From positions 496,001 through 560,000 of the forward strand of contig RSEE01000018.1 of the NCBI GenBank assembly GCA_003971905.1: 64,000 nt of DNA. Direction: 5' to 3'. This DNA is from Moniliella sp. 'wahieum' (Eukaryota > Basidiomycota > Moniliellomycetes > Moniliellales > Moniliellaceae). Under the pieces are notes generated by a model. It ran no database searches, was not told where the DNA came from, and saw only the letters and a list, made by a program, of their open reading frames with translations. The translations under genes were made by a program, and so were the position numbers. This document shows, one piece after another, positions 12,652 through 23,671 of this stretch. Positions within the stretch are counted from its first letter, which is position 1. Each line of letters opens with the position of its first letter.

Positions 12652-13471
12652 GGTGGTTGGCGGCGCCGCCGCAGACCTCCGCCTGCTCGCGTCTGGCCAC
12701 GTCGCCCCAGGTGGCGTGTGGGCGCGCGCCTGGATGCGACGGAATATGAAACGTTTCATTCATCGGGCGCTCGCCGGTCCGGCCCTGGCCTCGCTGATAC
12801 GATGCGCCTGTACGTAACCACTCCAGGCACAGACACTGGCCGCCTGCTATCGGCTGTTTTTGGACGTGTTACGCGTTACGTGTTACGGCGTTGAAGACGG
12901 CGAAGCACCACTCCCTGCCTTCCTTGTGGGCCGAACACAGCAGGGTGGGGCAGACGGCGCTGGCCGGTGGCTGGCCCAACTTCTCGACAGCCTCAGACCT
13001 ACATGTTACACCTCTCATGTATTCCAACCAGAAGCCGGTTTCGGCTAGGTTAGCTGCGTGCCTGGCCGGCTCGGCCAGCCCTTGTGTCCGAAAGAATAAT
13101 GATCGCCGTCCAACCCATATTCCACGTGCAATGTACGTTCAACTGACTTTTGTACTGAGACTGGGTATCAGTACTCAGTGCCAGTACTTGGTACTCAGCT
13201 GTGGCGCGCTACAGGCGCGCGGACCTCCGCAGGCCTGAGGCCCTCAGGCCTCAGGCTCTCACTACTAGTCACTTCAAGCTTCAGGCAGGCCTCTGGCCTG
13301 AGGCCTTTCAGGGCCTCTCAGATCTCAGGGGCCACCGCGGATCCACACCCCACAGTTTCACAGCCAGCCCCCCTTTCCCCTTCTTCCCTCTCTCGTCCTC
13401 ACCACCACCGCCACTATCCCCACCACCACCTTCGTTTGCACCCTCTCACACAGATCCATCACTTCATCACC
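12652..13471. other. divergent promoter region with palindromic word clusters
   Basis: About 820 bases between two divergent genes. It carries a GTTACGCGTTACGTGTTAC cluster at 12867-12890, a CAGTACTCAG/GTACTTGGTACTCAG cluster at 13165-13200, and a dense AGGCCTGAGG-type cluster at about 13225-13330. A CT-rich leader follows just before the downstream ATG. No gene is seen. Confidence 0.55.
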
Positions 13472-14558
13472 ATGCTCACCCAAGGGCCCAAGGATCTCCC
13501 TGCACTTCTCCCCAAGCCGTCGACGGAACCGCAACAACACCCCCCTCCCCCCCGCCGATCGCTCAGGGCCCATTCTTGTCTCCTCCTCCTCCTCGTTGCC
13601 AGCTCGTTGGTCCTGTATACCCATCTGCCCAGCCTCTCTGCGCCCCGCCCATGGAATTCCCCCGGCGCTTGGGCTGCTTCGACTTTGCTGAGGCCCAACA
13701 ACGCACTCCTTGCGGCCCCTTCACCTGCCTCCTCACCCTCCTCTTGATGTCGGCCTTACTCCCACTCTTACTCCTGTTTCCGTTCTCTCTGGATCTGCCT
13801 CTGCCCCTGTGTCTACTTTTGTTTCTACCTCTGTCGCGGCCACTGCCTCCGCTTCTGCCTCCGCCTCTGCCGTTGCAGCTGGAGAATCCGGAATGAGAAT
13901 GGTGCCCGTGTCATTCCAAACCGTTCTCTCCGTGCCGGAGCGAACTACAAAGGTGGAACGTACGGCCCTTTTGTTTCAAGCGCTTTCCGGAAGCAAAAAG
14001 TTCCAGCACATGGGCCGATTGGCTTTTCCCATCCACCCGTCCGGCACAGATCACGGCGCTAGCGCTTGGTGCAACTCGGCCGGGCCACGCCTGAAGATGC
14101 GAAGCTAGTGTGTATTCACGTTTTTCCCCCGGGCGGTCCGTGCGATGTAAATGCCACTTTGTCTGACCTTTGCTTGGCCCAGTATCGTCGTGACCCTCTC
14201 GCTTGGTCCAATCAACACGGACGCCGAGGCTTAACCCTCTTTCACGATTCTAGTTCCGAGTCAGAGCAATTGGTGCGTCTGCTGGACCGAATGGGCGCTA
14301 CCTATACCTCTCTTCGTATGGACCAAGGTATGTTTTTCCTGTTGGCATATATGCCATGTGATTGAACTTTTCTTGTACTTACACCGGTATATTCACACCA
14401 GACCCTGCGCTTGTGGACGTCCTCCACTTCCTTACAGGGGATGAAAGGGGGCCCATGCTATTTACAGGAACCTCCCGTGTGGGTGGGCTGGCACAGTGCA
14501 GGCCCTGAACTACCATCGCCTGCTCCATGGCATTCTCGACGCTGCCGAAGCCCTGTAA
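13472..14558 (+). CDS. membrane-anchored glutaredoxin-like protein without active-site cysteine
   Basis: The N-terminus has a basic stretch (PPPPRRSLRAH) and one hydrophobic anchor (SCLLLLLVASSLVLYTHL, about residues 34-51), then a Ser/Ala/Thr-rich linker, suggesting a type II protein of the secretory pathway. The last 90 residues look like a glutaredoxin fold: a first strand LTLFHDSSSESEQLVRLLDR where the family has a CxxS/CxxC motif, a middle MDQDPALVDVLHFLTG, the PMLFTGTSRVGG segment matching the TVP-x-V-x-GG strand, and a LQALNYHRLLHGILDAAEAL-like C-terminus. Fungal Grx6/Grx7 have the same layout (family knowledge). No cysteine is present at the active position. Intron at 14328-14401. Frame changes near 13745, 14070 and 14495. 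Assignment to the fold is inference. Confidence 0.5.
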
Positions 14559-15187
14559 CTTGTCGCGTTTACCTTTTTCATGTGTGCTGTTCCCGTGCTT
14601 TGCTTGTTACGTGTATTGGGCACTTTTGCGATCGGACTTGTCATTCGTTTCTTGCGTGTTTTGCATTGGGCCTTGGCGTGGAAGCCTCGCTTCCGTACTT
14701 CATCGCACCTCTGTTGCATAATATCTCTTCTCTACGTCCGTTTTTTCCCTCTTCCCCCACCCCCCGTTTTTGCGATTTTGTCACCCCGTTCCTTCCTTTT
14801 GTGTGAGAGCTACCTTGTCACCATTTGTGTCCTGGAGGTCTTGAAGGATTTTTGCTTCAAGCGTCAAGATTTACGAGTTGCTACTACGTTCTCTGTTGCC
14901 CTAGTACTTAACCGAAATGCAACCCTAAAAGATGAGAAGGGGAAAAGGATTGGCGCCAGGTTTAATATATGGTTTGTTGATGTTGGCAGAGAGAGAGGAG
15001 ACAGAGCGGCACCTAATGAAAGTATTAATGACAGTTGTGTTGAGGAATGGATACGGTGGCGTGCATGGGTGCACTCGACAGTGTGGAGATACAGTGTGGA
15101 GATATCCATCGGGTTAGGGGGAGAACCAAGTGTTCGAGGGAGGGGAGAAAGGAATATATAGTACCCGAGCAAGAAACCAACAGTAAA
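14559..15187. other. intergenic region
   Basis: No supported gene. The region is T-rich at first (3' flank of the glutaredoxin-like gene) and then A/G-rich. A TATATAGTA stretch about 30 bases before the tRNA may be part of its upstream region. Confidence 0.5.
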
Positions 15188-15259
15188 GGGCGGATAGCTC
15201 AGGGGTAGAGCGCTTGCTTAGCATGCATGAGGTCCGGGGTTCAATTCCCTGTTCGTCCA
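15188..15259 (+). tRNA. tRNA-Ala (anticodon AGC)
   Basis: A 72-base cloverleaf can be drawn by eye. The acceptor GGGCGGA pairs with TTCGTCC, followed by discriminator A; the D arm is GCTC/GAGC; the anticodon loop is TTAGCAT with AGC; the T arm is CGGGG-TTCAATT-CCCTG. No intron and no encoded CCA. The anticodon stem CTTGC/GCATG has one T-T mismatch at its second pair. A T-run follows about 11 bases downstream, as expected for an RNA polymerase III terminator. Confidence 0.93.
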
Positions 15260-15590
15260 ACTTTTTTGTGGCTCTAGAGACTCTCACGCGCCACGTTGGT
15301 CCTGGCGCGTTTGCATGCCACTGGCTGTGCCAGCCTGTGGGAAGGGGGCGTACACCGCCCCGGCGCTAGCCTTAGGTGACTAATGACTGGGGACCGGTGA
15401 TATGGTGGCACCAGCTGCCCCCCTGGGGACTAGGGTTGCTGAAGTGCAGTCAAGTTGAACGTTCAACCCCGGAGGGGACTGACGGGACGCGCTCGGGCGT
15501 ACTTTTTATTGCCTCAGTCAGGCGCGCCTCGGCTTGGCCTGTACTCGACGCGTCCCTTCCCCCTTGACCACATCTTCATCTGCCCTGTCC
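15260..15590. other. intergenic region
   Basis: No gene seen. It holds the tRNA terminator T-run at about 15262-15267, a GTTGAACGTTCAAC palindrome near 15453-15466, and the leader of the following hypothetical gene. Confidence 0.5.
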
Positions 15591-16599
15591 ATGATGCCCA
15601 CCCCTTTCCGCCCGCCCGCACGCAACCCGCCCAACGCGGCGCCCACCCCCAACCTCACCTTCTCCTCGCCGGCCGAGCCGAGACCGCAGAAGCGTGCGTC
15701 CGGTGTCGGCTCCTCGCCCGCCACACCTTTCTGGTCCGCGCAAGCCCATGAGCCGGCCGGAGTCCCAGGGCGTGATCTTTCCCTGGTCGCACCGACTGTC
15801 GGAAACGAGCCAGGGTAGGCACGCCCCCCGCGGCGCTGACTCCTGCCGGCAGCGCACGGCGGCCCAAGCGGCCCAGTCGGTCTCGGTCCAGCGTACGTTG
15901 GAGGCACCATCCAAATGCGCCAGCGCGCAGCATTTGCAGCGCGTGCTGGATCGAGAAGAACGGGCTTGGGAGGAAGCCTTCATTGTTCCTGCCGCGCTTG
16001 AGGCCGGTCCCGGCACAAGGAAGCGCACCGAACACCTGTCTCCTTTTTCGCCCCCCGGCTCGCCCAGTTGGCGTCGAGGCAAGCACCCGCCTCTCTGTTC
16101 TCCAGTTTGTTCCTCTTCCCCGTCTCGTCTCAAGGCTCAGGATGGGAGGACACAGAGAAACCCGGAAGCGGACGAAAAGTGCGTCAATGGCGAGAACAAA
16201 TGCCCCAGCTACGAACCAGACCATGATGAGGGCGACGACGATGACGACATCTTCTCGCCCAAATCGCCAACTAGGATAGACCTGTGTGCCGCTCGTCGTT
16301 CCAGCCCCGTATCCCACCGAACCCCTACCTCGCCCCGAACCCTATCCTACCTCCGTGCGCTCTCAGCGGCACAGTTGCGCTGGGCCAAGGCGGCACGAGG
16401 GGGACGGACGCCACTGCAGGCTGGACCGGGGGAGGTACGAACTTCCAGTGCGCATTCAGCTTGGTCTGACCTCATCCGATCTGACTTGACGGAGGAGGCG
16501 GATACAAGTGACGAGGAAGCAAGTGCGTCGGAAGCAGCCAGGGCCGGGCGTGATGTGACGCCAACGCCGACGGGGCTGACGGCGCGTCGGCTCAGGTAA
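15591..16599 (+). CDS. hypothetical basic/acidic low-complexity protein
   Basis: Not recognised. The frame opens MMPTPFRPPARNPPN; two ATGs stand in a row at 15591 and 15594. It continues after a frame change near 15735 as a Pro/Ser/Arg-rich chain with an acidic DHDEGDDDDDIFSPK stretch and a C-terminal LTEEADTSDEEASASEAARA part. A helical piece, LQRVLDREERAWEEAF, lies in the middle. A short intron at about 15815-15852 would remove a GRHAPRGADSC insertion. The composition suggests a disordered, perhaps nuclear, protein. No domain supports a function, and antisense open frames of similar size exist, so the call is weak. Confidence 0.35.
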
Positions 16600-17196
16600 C
16601 GCGCATTCTCTGGCATTTGTTCTGGAGATTGGGGAAAATGGACTTGATGAGGCCTGATTCTGGTAACAATTCTAAGGCGATGGCACGAAGCCTGTTGTGG
16701 TGCGAGGATCGGGATGTTGGTGCGTAGAATGACTGCCACTGGTGACAGCCTGTAGACGTTATCGTCAACTGCGCTGTGGTTGGCGTGGGTGCCAGTGGTT
16801 AGTGCAGGCCAAACCCGCTGCCGCGCTACAAAACGCGTGCTAGTAAGGACATGCGAGCACCTAATGCGGCTCATGTTCCCATAGGCTCGGCACATTCGCT
16901 TCATGCGCGCCTCCTCCAATAGCATACTACGGGCATGTTGATACAATATGCAACAGTTACACAGGCAAAAAACTTAGCAAGCGATACAGGTATGTACCGC
17001 ACCATCCAATCAAACAAAGTCCGGGGATGCTCCGAGACATCCCATCCGCGCGGAAAACCGGTGGGGCTGGCGGCACACGGAACAGGGTTAGCCAATGTAA
17101 GAACCTGGGGCTCTGAATGACAGACAAGGCGACTGTGATTCAGTAAGAGACTGCCCAAATCCCAAGGAAGGCAGATGAGGGAAAGCTGACAACCCA
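16600..17196. other. intergenic region, convergent 3' ends
   Basis: No gene seen between the hypothetical gene and the 3' end of the convergent GH30 gene. The A/T content rises near 16930-16990, fitting 3' flanks. Confidence 0.5.
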
Positions 17197-19075
17197 TTAC
17201 ATTGTCCAAACATAGGACGACAAGCCAGGCTCAAAAGTGAGTGTGGTGGTGCGTCGGTTCAGGGCGACCGTCATGGTGGTCTGGTTGGTACAGGAATTCT
17301 CCACCACCAGGCCGTACCGGCTCATGGTACGATTCCATGGCGCAGAGAAAGCGAGGGCCTCGCCACACGATTGGCCCTTGACCATCGTTGCATTCATCGA
17401 TGTGGCCGGTCCACCGCCAAAGCGGGTGATCAGAGGAGGCGACGGCCATGTGTTGCATCATGATGCTCTGCAGGCTAGGTTGGACCGACGCCGGATCAAT
17501 TTCGATCACGCCTTTGCAATTTTGGCACACGGTCGAGCTGAGGTGGGGCCCATTGTCGCTGTTGAGGGCGAGGTTCCAAACGAGGATCGAACTAAAGTTG
17601 TGCGACAACATGGGGAAAAAGATGTTTTGCGACCACCAGCGAAAGTTGGCCTGATCGGTCGACGTGGTGTCTTGGCCTGTGCACTCGGACATAGCCATAC
17701 GCAAGTTGTCCGCTTGGTCGCCAAGTGCATTGCGGAGCGATTGGGCACCGTGCCAACTCCCATTGTAGCAGTGCCAAGAGATGCCATCGACGCTGGATGC
17801 ATTCTGCTTGACCAGCGTCTCGGCTGCATCATTGTGGATAAAGTTGTCCTCTAGGCCCCAGAGAAGCGTGTCGCCGTACCCCAGCTCCCCCAGTCGACCA
17901 CGGAGCGTGTTGAGCAGCTGGATTTGCAGTCCCGTCGTCATGAGCATCGAAGGGTAAGGCATCGAGTTGAACGGCTCGTTTTGCACGGACAGGGCCCATG
18001 GTTTGACCCCAAGTGCCGTATCGAACGCTTTGACGGATTGAGCCAAGTACTCGGCCAAGCCCGATGTCATGCCATTGCTGAGTGAACCGCCATTGAGCGC
18101 ATCGTTGGCCTTCATCCAAGAGGGAGGCGACCAGGGTAGGATGCTAATTTTAAGCGTTGGGTTGACCGCCAACACGTCGCGCAGGACGGGGAAAATGTAG
18201 GTTTCGGCGCCTTTGGCGCTGAACTTGGACAACAAAATTGGACGAAGAGCCTTGGCTATCGGCAAAGGTGTAAAGGCGGTTGGGCAAACTGTAATCCGAC
18301 GAGCCGATTGGCACACGGATAATGTTGAGCCCCGAACGGCGATTGAAGAGTGAGTGCAGCGTGCTGTTGTACACACTCACATTGCTCTTCTTAATCTGCA
18401 TCAGCAGTGATGCACTGGCATCCGTCAGTGCAGCACCAAACCCATCGATCGGTGTGTTGGGCGCAGTGTTGATGACAATGTCGGCGGCATTGGTGTTGGT
18501 ACCGTTCCAGTGGATGGGCAGCGGTGACCATTGGAACGGGTTGGACAGGGCACTATATGATGACTGTGTCGTTTGCCCCACATGATCAGTGCCTACATCA
18601 ACGGGCCATGTGGCGGGAATAGGAAGAGTTTTGATATACGTACAGTTAGTAGCCACTCTCGAGCATCCCAGCCTGGGAATCGTCCTGGCCGGCAGGAACA
18701 GCCACTTGGTTCCCGCCGGAAGATTGAAGGCATAATCGACTGGCTTGGTTTTCTTGTTGTTGTGGAGTCCGACACCGAGGCCAACACCCAGCTGGAGAGA
18801 GGGACAAGACGGACGTTTGGAGGATCAGACACGTCCAGGTGGCCACATGGAGTAGCGGCGGCGGGGTAGGGGGGGGAGGGATGAGAGACGGGACGTACCG
18901 CGACGGCTAGGACGATAACGATGCCCACCAGAGTGAGGAGGAGCCAGAGGAGGCGGCGGCGGCGGCGGAGCGGGGTCTTGGGCTGGGACATGGCAGGTGG
19001 GGGGTAGGCGGGAGTAGAATCTTTGGTTTCGAAGGGCGCACCGGTGGATTGGCCAAGTGTCGAGGCGGATGCCAT
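17197..19075 (-). CDS. glycoside hydrolase family 30, membrane-anchored
   Basis: A retaining beta-glycosidase of clan A; fungal members act as glucosylceramidases or endo-beta-1,6-glucanases. Seen: a cytosolic tail with PLRRRRRLLW followed by a signal anchor (LLLTLVGIVIVLAVAV, about residues 37-52); the family start DGFGAALTDASAS; SGLNIIRVPIGSSDYSL; ILPWSPPSWMK; the acid/base glutamate in SVQNEPFNSMPYPSM; the nucleophile region MAMSECTGQ; and WNLALNSDNGP. The C-terminal beta-domain ends TFEPGLSSYVWTM. N-glycosylation sequons such as NCT, NVS and NAS are frequent. One intron at 18792-18898 directly follows the anchor codons. Frame changes lie near 18690, 18240 and 17370. About 590 residues. 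The anchor and lumenal domain suggest action at the cell surface or in the secretory route. The substrate is not fixed by sequence. Confidence 0.87.
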
Positions 19076-19809
19076 GGCAAGTACGACAGAGTGAGCAGCG
19101 CAGAAGGGGGTGCTCTGGCCCGGACAAGCGTGTGGCGAAAGGAAGCGCAGGCGACCCAGCAAAGAACGGGCGGGATACGGATAGGTGGGAAAGCGTCTGG
19201 GTGGTGGTGGGACGCAAGGTTGGGGTTGGACAGGGCAGGTGGGCGGCGCTGGCTACAGTAGGCAAGTGGGAATGATAGCGAGGGAGGAGCAGCGGTTGAT
19301 ACATAATTTGATAGTCACCCATCAGTACATCACTCCCGACAGAGGCTGCATAAAGCAATGCCCGCCCGGGCTGCCGGCGGGGACTGCGGCACCGTGTGGC
19401 ACAGCCTGGCACAGCCAGTGCGAAGCCACTTAGGACTCAGCAGGCACTCAAACGCGTAGCACGCATGGCCGATGATCGATGACGAATGGTGTGGCCGCAT
19501 GTTAATGATGCTGATGCATGATGCACAGGATGCATGATGGTCTTGGCGACCATAGAGTGGCGGAGACTGGCGCGCTGCCTGCTGCGGGCCTCTCCTGCTG
19601 CCTGCCCCTCCTCAGCCGCTCCCTCGTGGATCGAGAGGCGAAGACCCCCGGCACCGGAACCTCTCCCAGCGTACTGCGCCCCCCTGCGGTTGGACGGAAA
19701 AGGGGCGTGCCCAAAAGCCTACTTCTAAGACCTGCATTGCGAACGACGCCGCTCGGGGCGGCGTAGGACTACCGATAGCGCCTCGTACACCACAGAAGCC
19801 AGAGGGCCG

Positions 19810-19900
19810 ACCAGTGACAGTGACTAGTCACTGGTCAGTAATCAATGTACTCGTACTCAGTAACCAAGTATGCTCGGTACTAGTACTCACTACATCCGCA
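19810..19900. repeat. palindromic word cluster (TGACTAGTCA / GTACTCAGTA)
   Basis: Overlapping short self-complementary words are read directly: CAGTGACAGTGACTAGTCAC, then GTACTCGTACTCAGTA and GGTACTAGTACTCAC. The same kind of tract recurs at 13165-13200, 36006-36300 and 37388-37412. Confidence 0.7.
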
Positions 19901-20819
19901 GTGGTATCCAGCACAAGTGTGCTCTACTACTTCGACATGTCATCATGCCATCGATGTTGCCCCGATGTTATCAATCGAAGATTCACCCGTCCCGTCTTTT
20001 CATGCACCCCCGGCGTCAGCGAGCCAACAGACCACCCCTTCGCCCACAACTTGAAGCCACAGAGAGCCTCAACGCCCAAGATTTGAAGCTCGTGAGGAAC
20101 CACGGAGGGCGCACCAATCGCAAAATCACGCCTATACTGCATCCATATCATTCACAGAGCTTAAATGCTGTGGGACAAAGAAACGCTGCGCCTAAACCGA
20201 CTCGTTCATCCTGCGTGTGCTGCTTGATACGAAGTAACTATGTCTGCTATCAGTGCTCAGTGAAGCAGACTGGCTAAGAAATCTAAAGAGACAGCATGAT
20301 ATGAAAGCCGATAATGAGATTCCTCCCTAACAGCCTTATAAGCCAAAAAAGCGACAAAAGACGACAGAGGAAACGGAAAAAGCATCAGTGGTGCTATGAA
20401 ATTGACATGTGAAAACGGGGGGGCTTCCGGTAAGCGCCCGCTAAGCCGTAAGCCCTACTGATAAGCCACAGGCGGGGTTGTGTCGTCAAGGCCTAACTGT
20501 CGTTGTGACATGTGACAGTCTCACATATGAGGTGTATATGTGGGAGGCCTGAGGGGATCAACAAGGCCACTACAAGTATATTAGGTGCCACAATAAGAAA
20601 ATGTGCATCTTTAAACCTTTTCTCAGTATTATCCCCGGAGGGTGTTTCTCGGCATAACAAGCATCACATGTCCCTTAAAGGGTCCCAACAGCCCCAATCG
20701 CGATATTATAACTGGTCCCGGGATTCGCGACATCCGGCTCTACACACAATAAGTTCTATGAGTTACACCGAGAGCGACACTGCCTTTTTCTATTCTGCAG
20801 TCATAAAGAACTTAAGGTT

Positions 20820-21230
20820 GGAACGAAGAAACACTGCGCCTATAAACCGATCTGCTCGCATCATCCAGAGTGTTTTGTTGTGTTACTTTTTTTGGTGCCA
20901 AACCCTGTTGAAAGAACCAGAGGACCCGCCAGCAGAACATCTTTCCGCATGAGTGCCCAAACATATTTTTGCTCGCCATATTGGTGCCATAGTATTCATG
21001 CGTCGTCATAAGCAAAGGGAGAGGAAAGGTTCTTGGGCCCGTCCGTAGTTCATAGCGTTCTCGATTTGCGGTTCTCTCGTGCACCACCCTGCGGTACGCA
21101 ACCATCGGCACCTCCCGTATCCCCGATTCCCGCAACGTGTGGTCCATCTCCATTCCTGATCCTCCGAACAATGCTCGTCCCATCACTTGGTCAATACTCA
21201 GTATGCATATCGCCTTGAATTCTTCCCACA
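20820..21230 (-). repeat. decayed dispersed coding repeat, copy A
   Basis: A stretch similar to 42310-42800. DNA identity is patchy but clear in the parts around 20980-21060 and 21140-21170, and the minus-strand readings share MDHTL-x2-SG and TT-x2-YY-x-T. A shorter related fragment lies near 20165-20245. It looks like a broken remnant of an unclassified mobile element; family and age cannot be fixed beyond 'old'. Confidence 0.5.
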
Positions 21231-21904
21231 CGCCTCGTCTCTCGTGCGGAGTCTCTTCCTACAACTTTTCTGGTGAAACATGGGGAACGCATATCATGTT
21301 ATCGTAGTTGAGTACGTTGGTTCTTGACCGGTTGACTCCAGGAGCTTGGAGGGGGGGCACTTAAGGACGTTTGGACAAAAGCACAGAGGCAGAAGAAGGG
21401 CAGAGCGCACACACGCCTCGTTGTTTTTGCTACCGCCACGCCATCCGCCATGCCGCCCATCACCACATTGCATCACACCCACACGCCGCGAGCTGCGATG
21501 GGTAACCCAGCACATCAGAACACACCGTCTCCGATCGGTGGAATCTGACCACGTGACCCGGTTTGAACCCGGTGAGTGCAATTTGGTGAATGCAATTTCA
21601 CTTTGCACATGCCGCTGCAGCGAGACCGGCACTGGCCGGGGGGCGCAGGGGACCCTGGGCAGCTCGGAGAAAAAGGTGGCTGGGGAATGAGCACCAGGGC
21701 AGTGTCAGGTTCCACGTTCTCGCCGCATGGTAGCCGATCCCCGCTGGCCCCATGCCCCGCTGCAGCGCATGACGTCGACGAACGCGCCACACGGCACGAG
21801 CGCTTTTCCGGAACAGACTGGCGCCGTGCTGGCCTCGTGACTCGACCCGGCTTACGCGGGCTCGCCATAGCCGCGCGTTCTTATCGCCCGCCTGCCCCTC
21901 CCCC

Positions 21905-21912
21905 TGTATATA
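21905..21912 (+). promoter_or_regulatory. TATA box of bleomycin hydrolase
   Basis: A GTATATAA element lies about 100 bases upstream of the ATG at 22008, after a CCCCT run and before a CT-rich leader. The position fits a fungal TATA box. Confidence 0.5.
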
Positions 21913-22007
21913 ACAGGCCATCTCCCGTTGGCTTATCTGCCGACACGGCCTGACCATCTCCCATCACTTCGTTCCCCCTCCCAACCACACTTCCTCCTCG
22001 ACACACC

Positions 22008-23671
22008 ATGGGTACCACCGCCTCAAGCCTGTGACGGCAGAGACCGAGAAGGCAGCCTTCACTTCCTCGGCCCCTGCTCCCGAAGCCGCTGCTATGCACC
22101 ACGCTGCCGACCGGTTGGCGCGCATCCAGGCCGAGGCGACGGCTCGGCAAACCTCATCTCAGCAGCCCTTCAGCCAACATTACCCCCAAGAATGTCAAGG
22201 ACTGGCAGGAGGATGCCTTTGCTGTACGTCTTGCCTTGCTTTGTTTCTTTTCGTGCGCCCAGGACACACGACGAGCGCTCCTGCTAACCTCCCTCTCGCC
22301 TTGTCTAGGAGCCGGCCGCACGTCTGGCGGCACTGACGCTGCACAATGCCAACATCCCCGACTCGCTCCACTCGCGTAAGACAGAAATTGAGCACAACCA
22401 GATCTACAACCTCCAAGTGCCCATCCTTCCTAAGAGCGTGACCAACCAAAGAGTTCTGGGCGGTGTTGGCTGTTTGCGACCACAAACCTGATCCGCCTCG
22501 AAGTGATTCGGCAGTTGGACATTAAGGACGCCGACTTTGAGCTGAGCCAGTCCTACCTCCACTTCTGGGACAAGCTTGAGAAGGCCAACTACTGGTTGGA
22601 AAATGCGATTGAGTTGGCGGACCGGTCGTGGGATGACCGGGAGCTGAACTACCTCAGCAAGAACTTTAGCTCGGATGGTGGCCATTCAACATGGCAACCA
22701 ACCTGGCGGTCAAGTATGGCATCTGCCCCCAGAGCGTTTACCCCGAATCCTCCTCAACAGCTCCAACACTGCCAAGATCACCTGGCTGACGACAGTCAAG
22801 TTGCGCGAGTTTGCGCAGGAGCTGCGCGATCTCAAGAAGGTGACTGAGGAGCGGCTGAGTAGCAGTGTCGCTCAGGCGTGATGACGCCCACACAGATGAG
22901 CGGTGCTTGCGACAGTGCGAACCCACAAGGAGAAGCAGATGAAGGAGGTGTATCGCATGATGGCCATTGCGTATGGCGCCCCGCCAGGCCCGCACGATGA
23001 GTTTACGTTTGAGTGGTACGACAGCAAGAACCGGTACCAGTCGCTGACTACGACGCCATATGAGTTCCAAGTCAAGTACACTGGTACTTTTAAACCGCCA
23101 AGGGCTGTGTCTCGCTTGTCCACGACCCACGCTACCCCGAGGACACGGTGATTACTGTGGACCGACTTGGAAATGTGTGGGATGGCCAGCCGGTCACCTA
23201 CATCAACACGAGCGTCGAAGAAATGGAGCGGTTGGTGGTCAAGTCCATCAAGGCGGGCCACACTGTCTTTTTCGGGTGCGATGTGGGCCAGTTTAGCCAC
23301 ACGCGAGTGGGATTATGGACACGGAGCTGTTTGACTATGAGGCGGCATTTGGTCAAGCTGGGCTTGTCCAAGAAGGAGCGGCTGGAGATGGGCGAGTCGC
23401 AAATGACGCATGCCATGCTGATTGACAAGGTGCATGTCGACCCGAAAACCGACACCCCGATCCGGTACGCGTGCAGACTCGTGGGGCGCACCGGGTGGGT
23501 AAGGATACAGGCTACATGTCCATGTCGCGCAAGTGGTTTGCCGAATTTACGTACCAGTGTGTCTTCCGCAAAGAGCTCCTCTCGCCCAAGCACCAAAAGC
23601 TGGCCGAGCGTGGCATTGACGAGCATGCCATCCACTTGCCCCCCTACGACCCAATGGGCGCGTTGGCCTAA
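22008..23671 (+). CDS. bleomycin hydrolase-type cysteine aminopeptidase (C1B)
   Basis: A cytosolic papain-fold aminopeptidase that forms a hexameric barrel and clears homocysteine thiolactone and damaged peptides (family knowledge; yeast Lap3/Blh1). Seen: the catalytic cysteine in SSGRCWLFATTNLIR (Cys codon 22464-22466); helices of the family (FELSQSYLHFWDKLEKANY, LNYLSKNFSSDGGH); HTVFFGCDVGQF; the catalytic histidine in ESQMTHAMLI; the region of the RVQNSWG motif near 23472, which reads out of frame and lacks one base in its Asn codon; and the end KWFAEFTYQCVFRKELL...PPYDPMGALA. The long C-terminal arm ending in Ala resembles the self-processed tail of the family. Intron at 22224-22308. Frame changes occur repeatedly (near 22020, 22170, 22450, 22700, 22880, 23100, 23310 and 23480), which I attribute to assembly indels. 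Confidence 0.9.

Larger units (their letters stand above)
19076..21904. other. gene-poor region
   Basis: About 2.8 kb without a supported host gene. It contains the GH30 promoter, a CATCATGCATC-type cluster (19505-19540, read as ATGATGCAT), a TGACTAGTCACT/GTACTCAGTA word cluster near 19812-19900, and a decayed coding repeat at about 20820-21230 with a fragment near 20165-20245. Confidence 0.5.
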
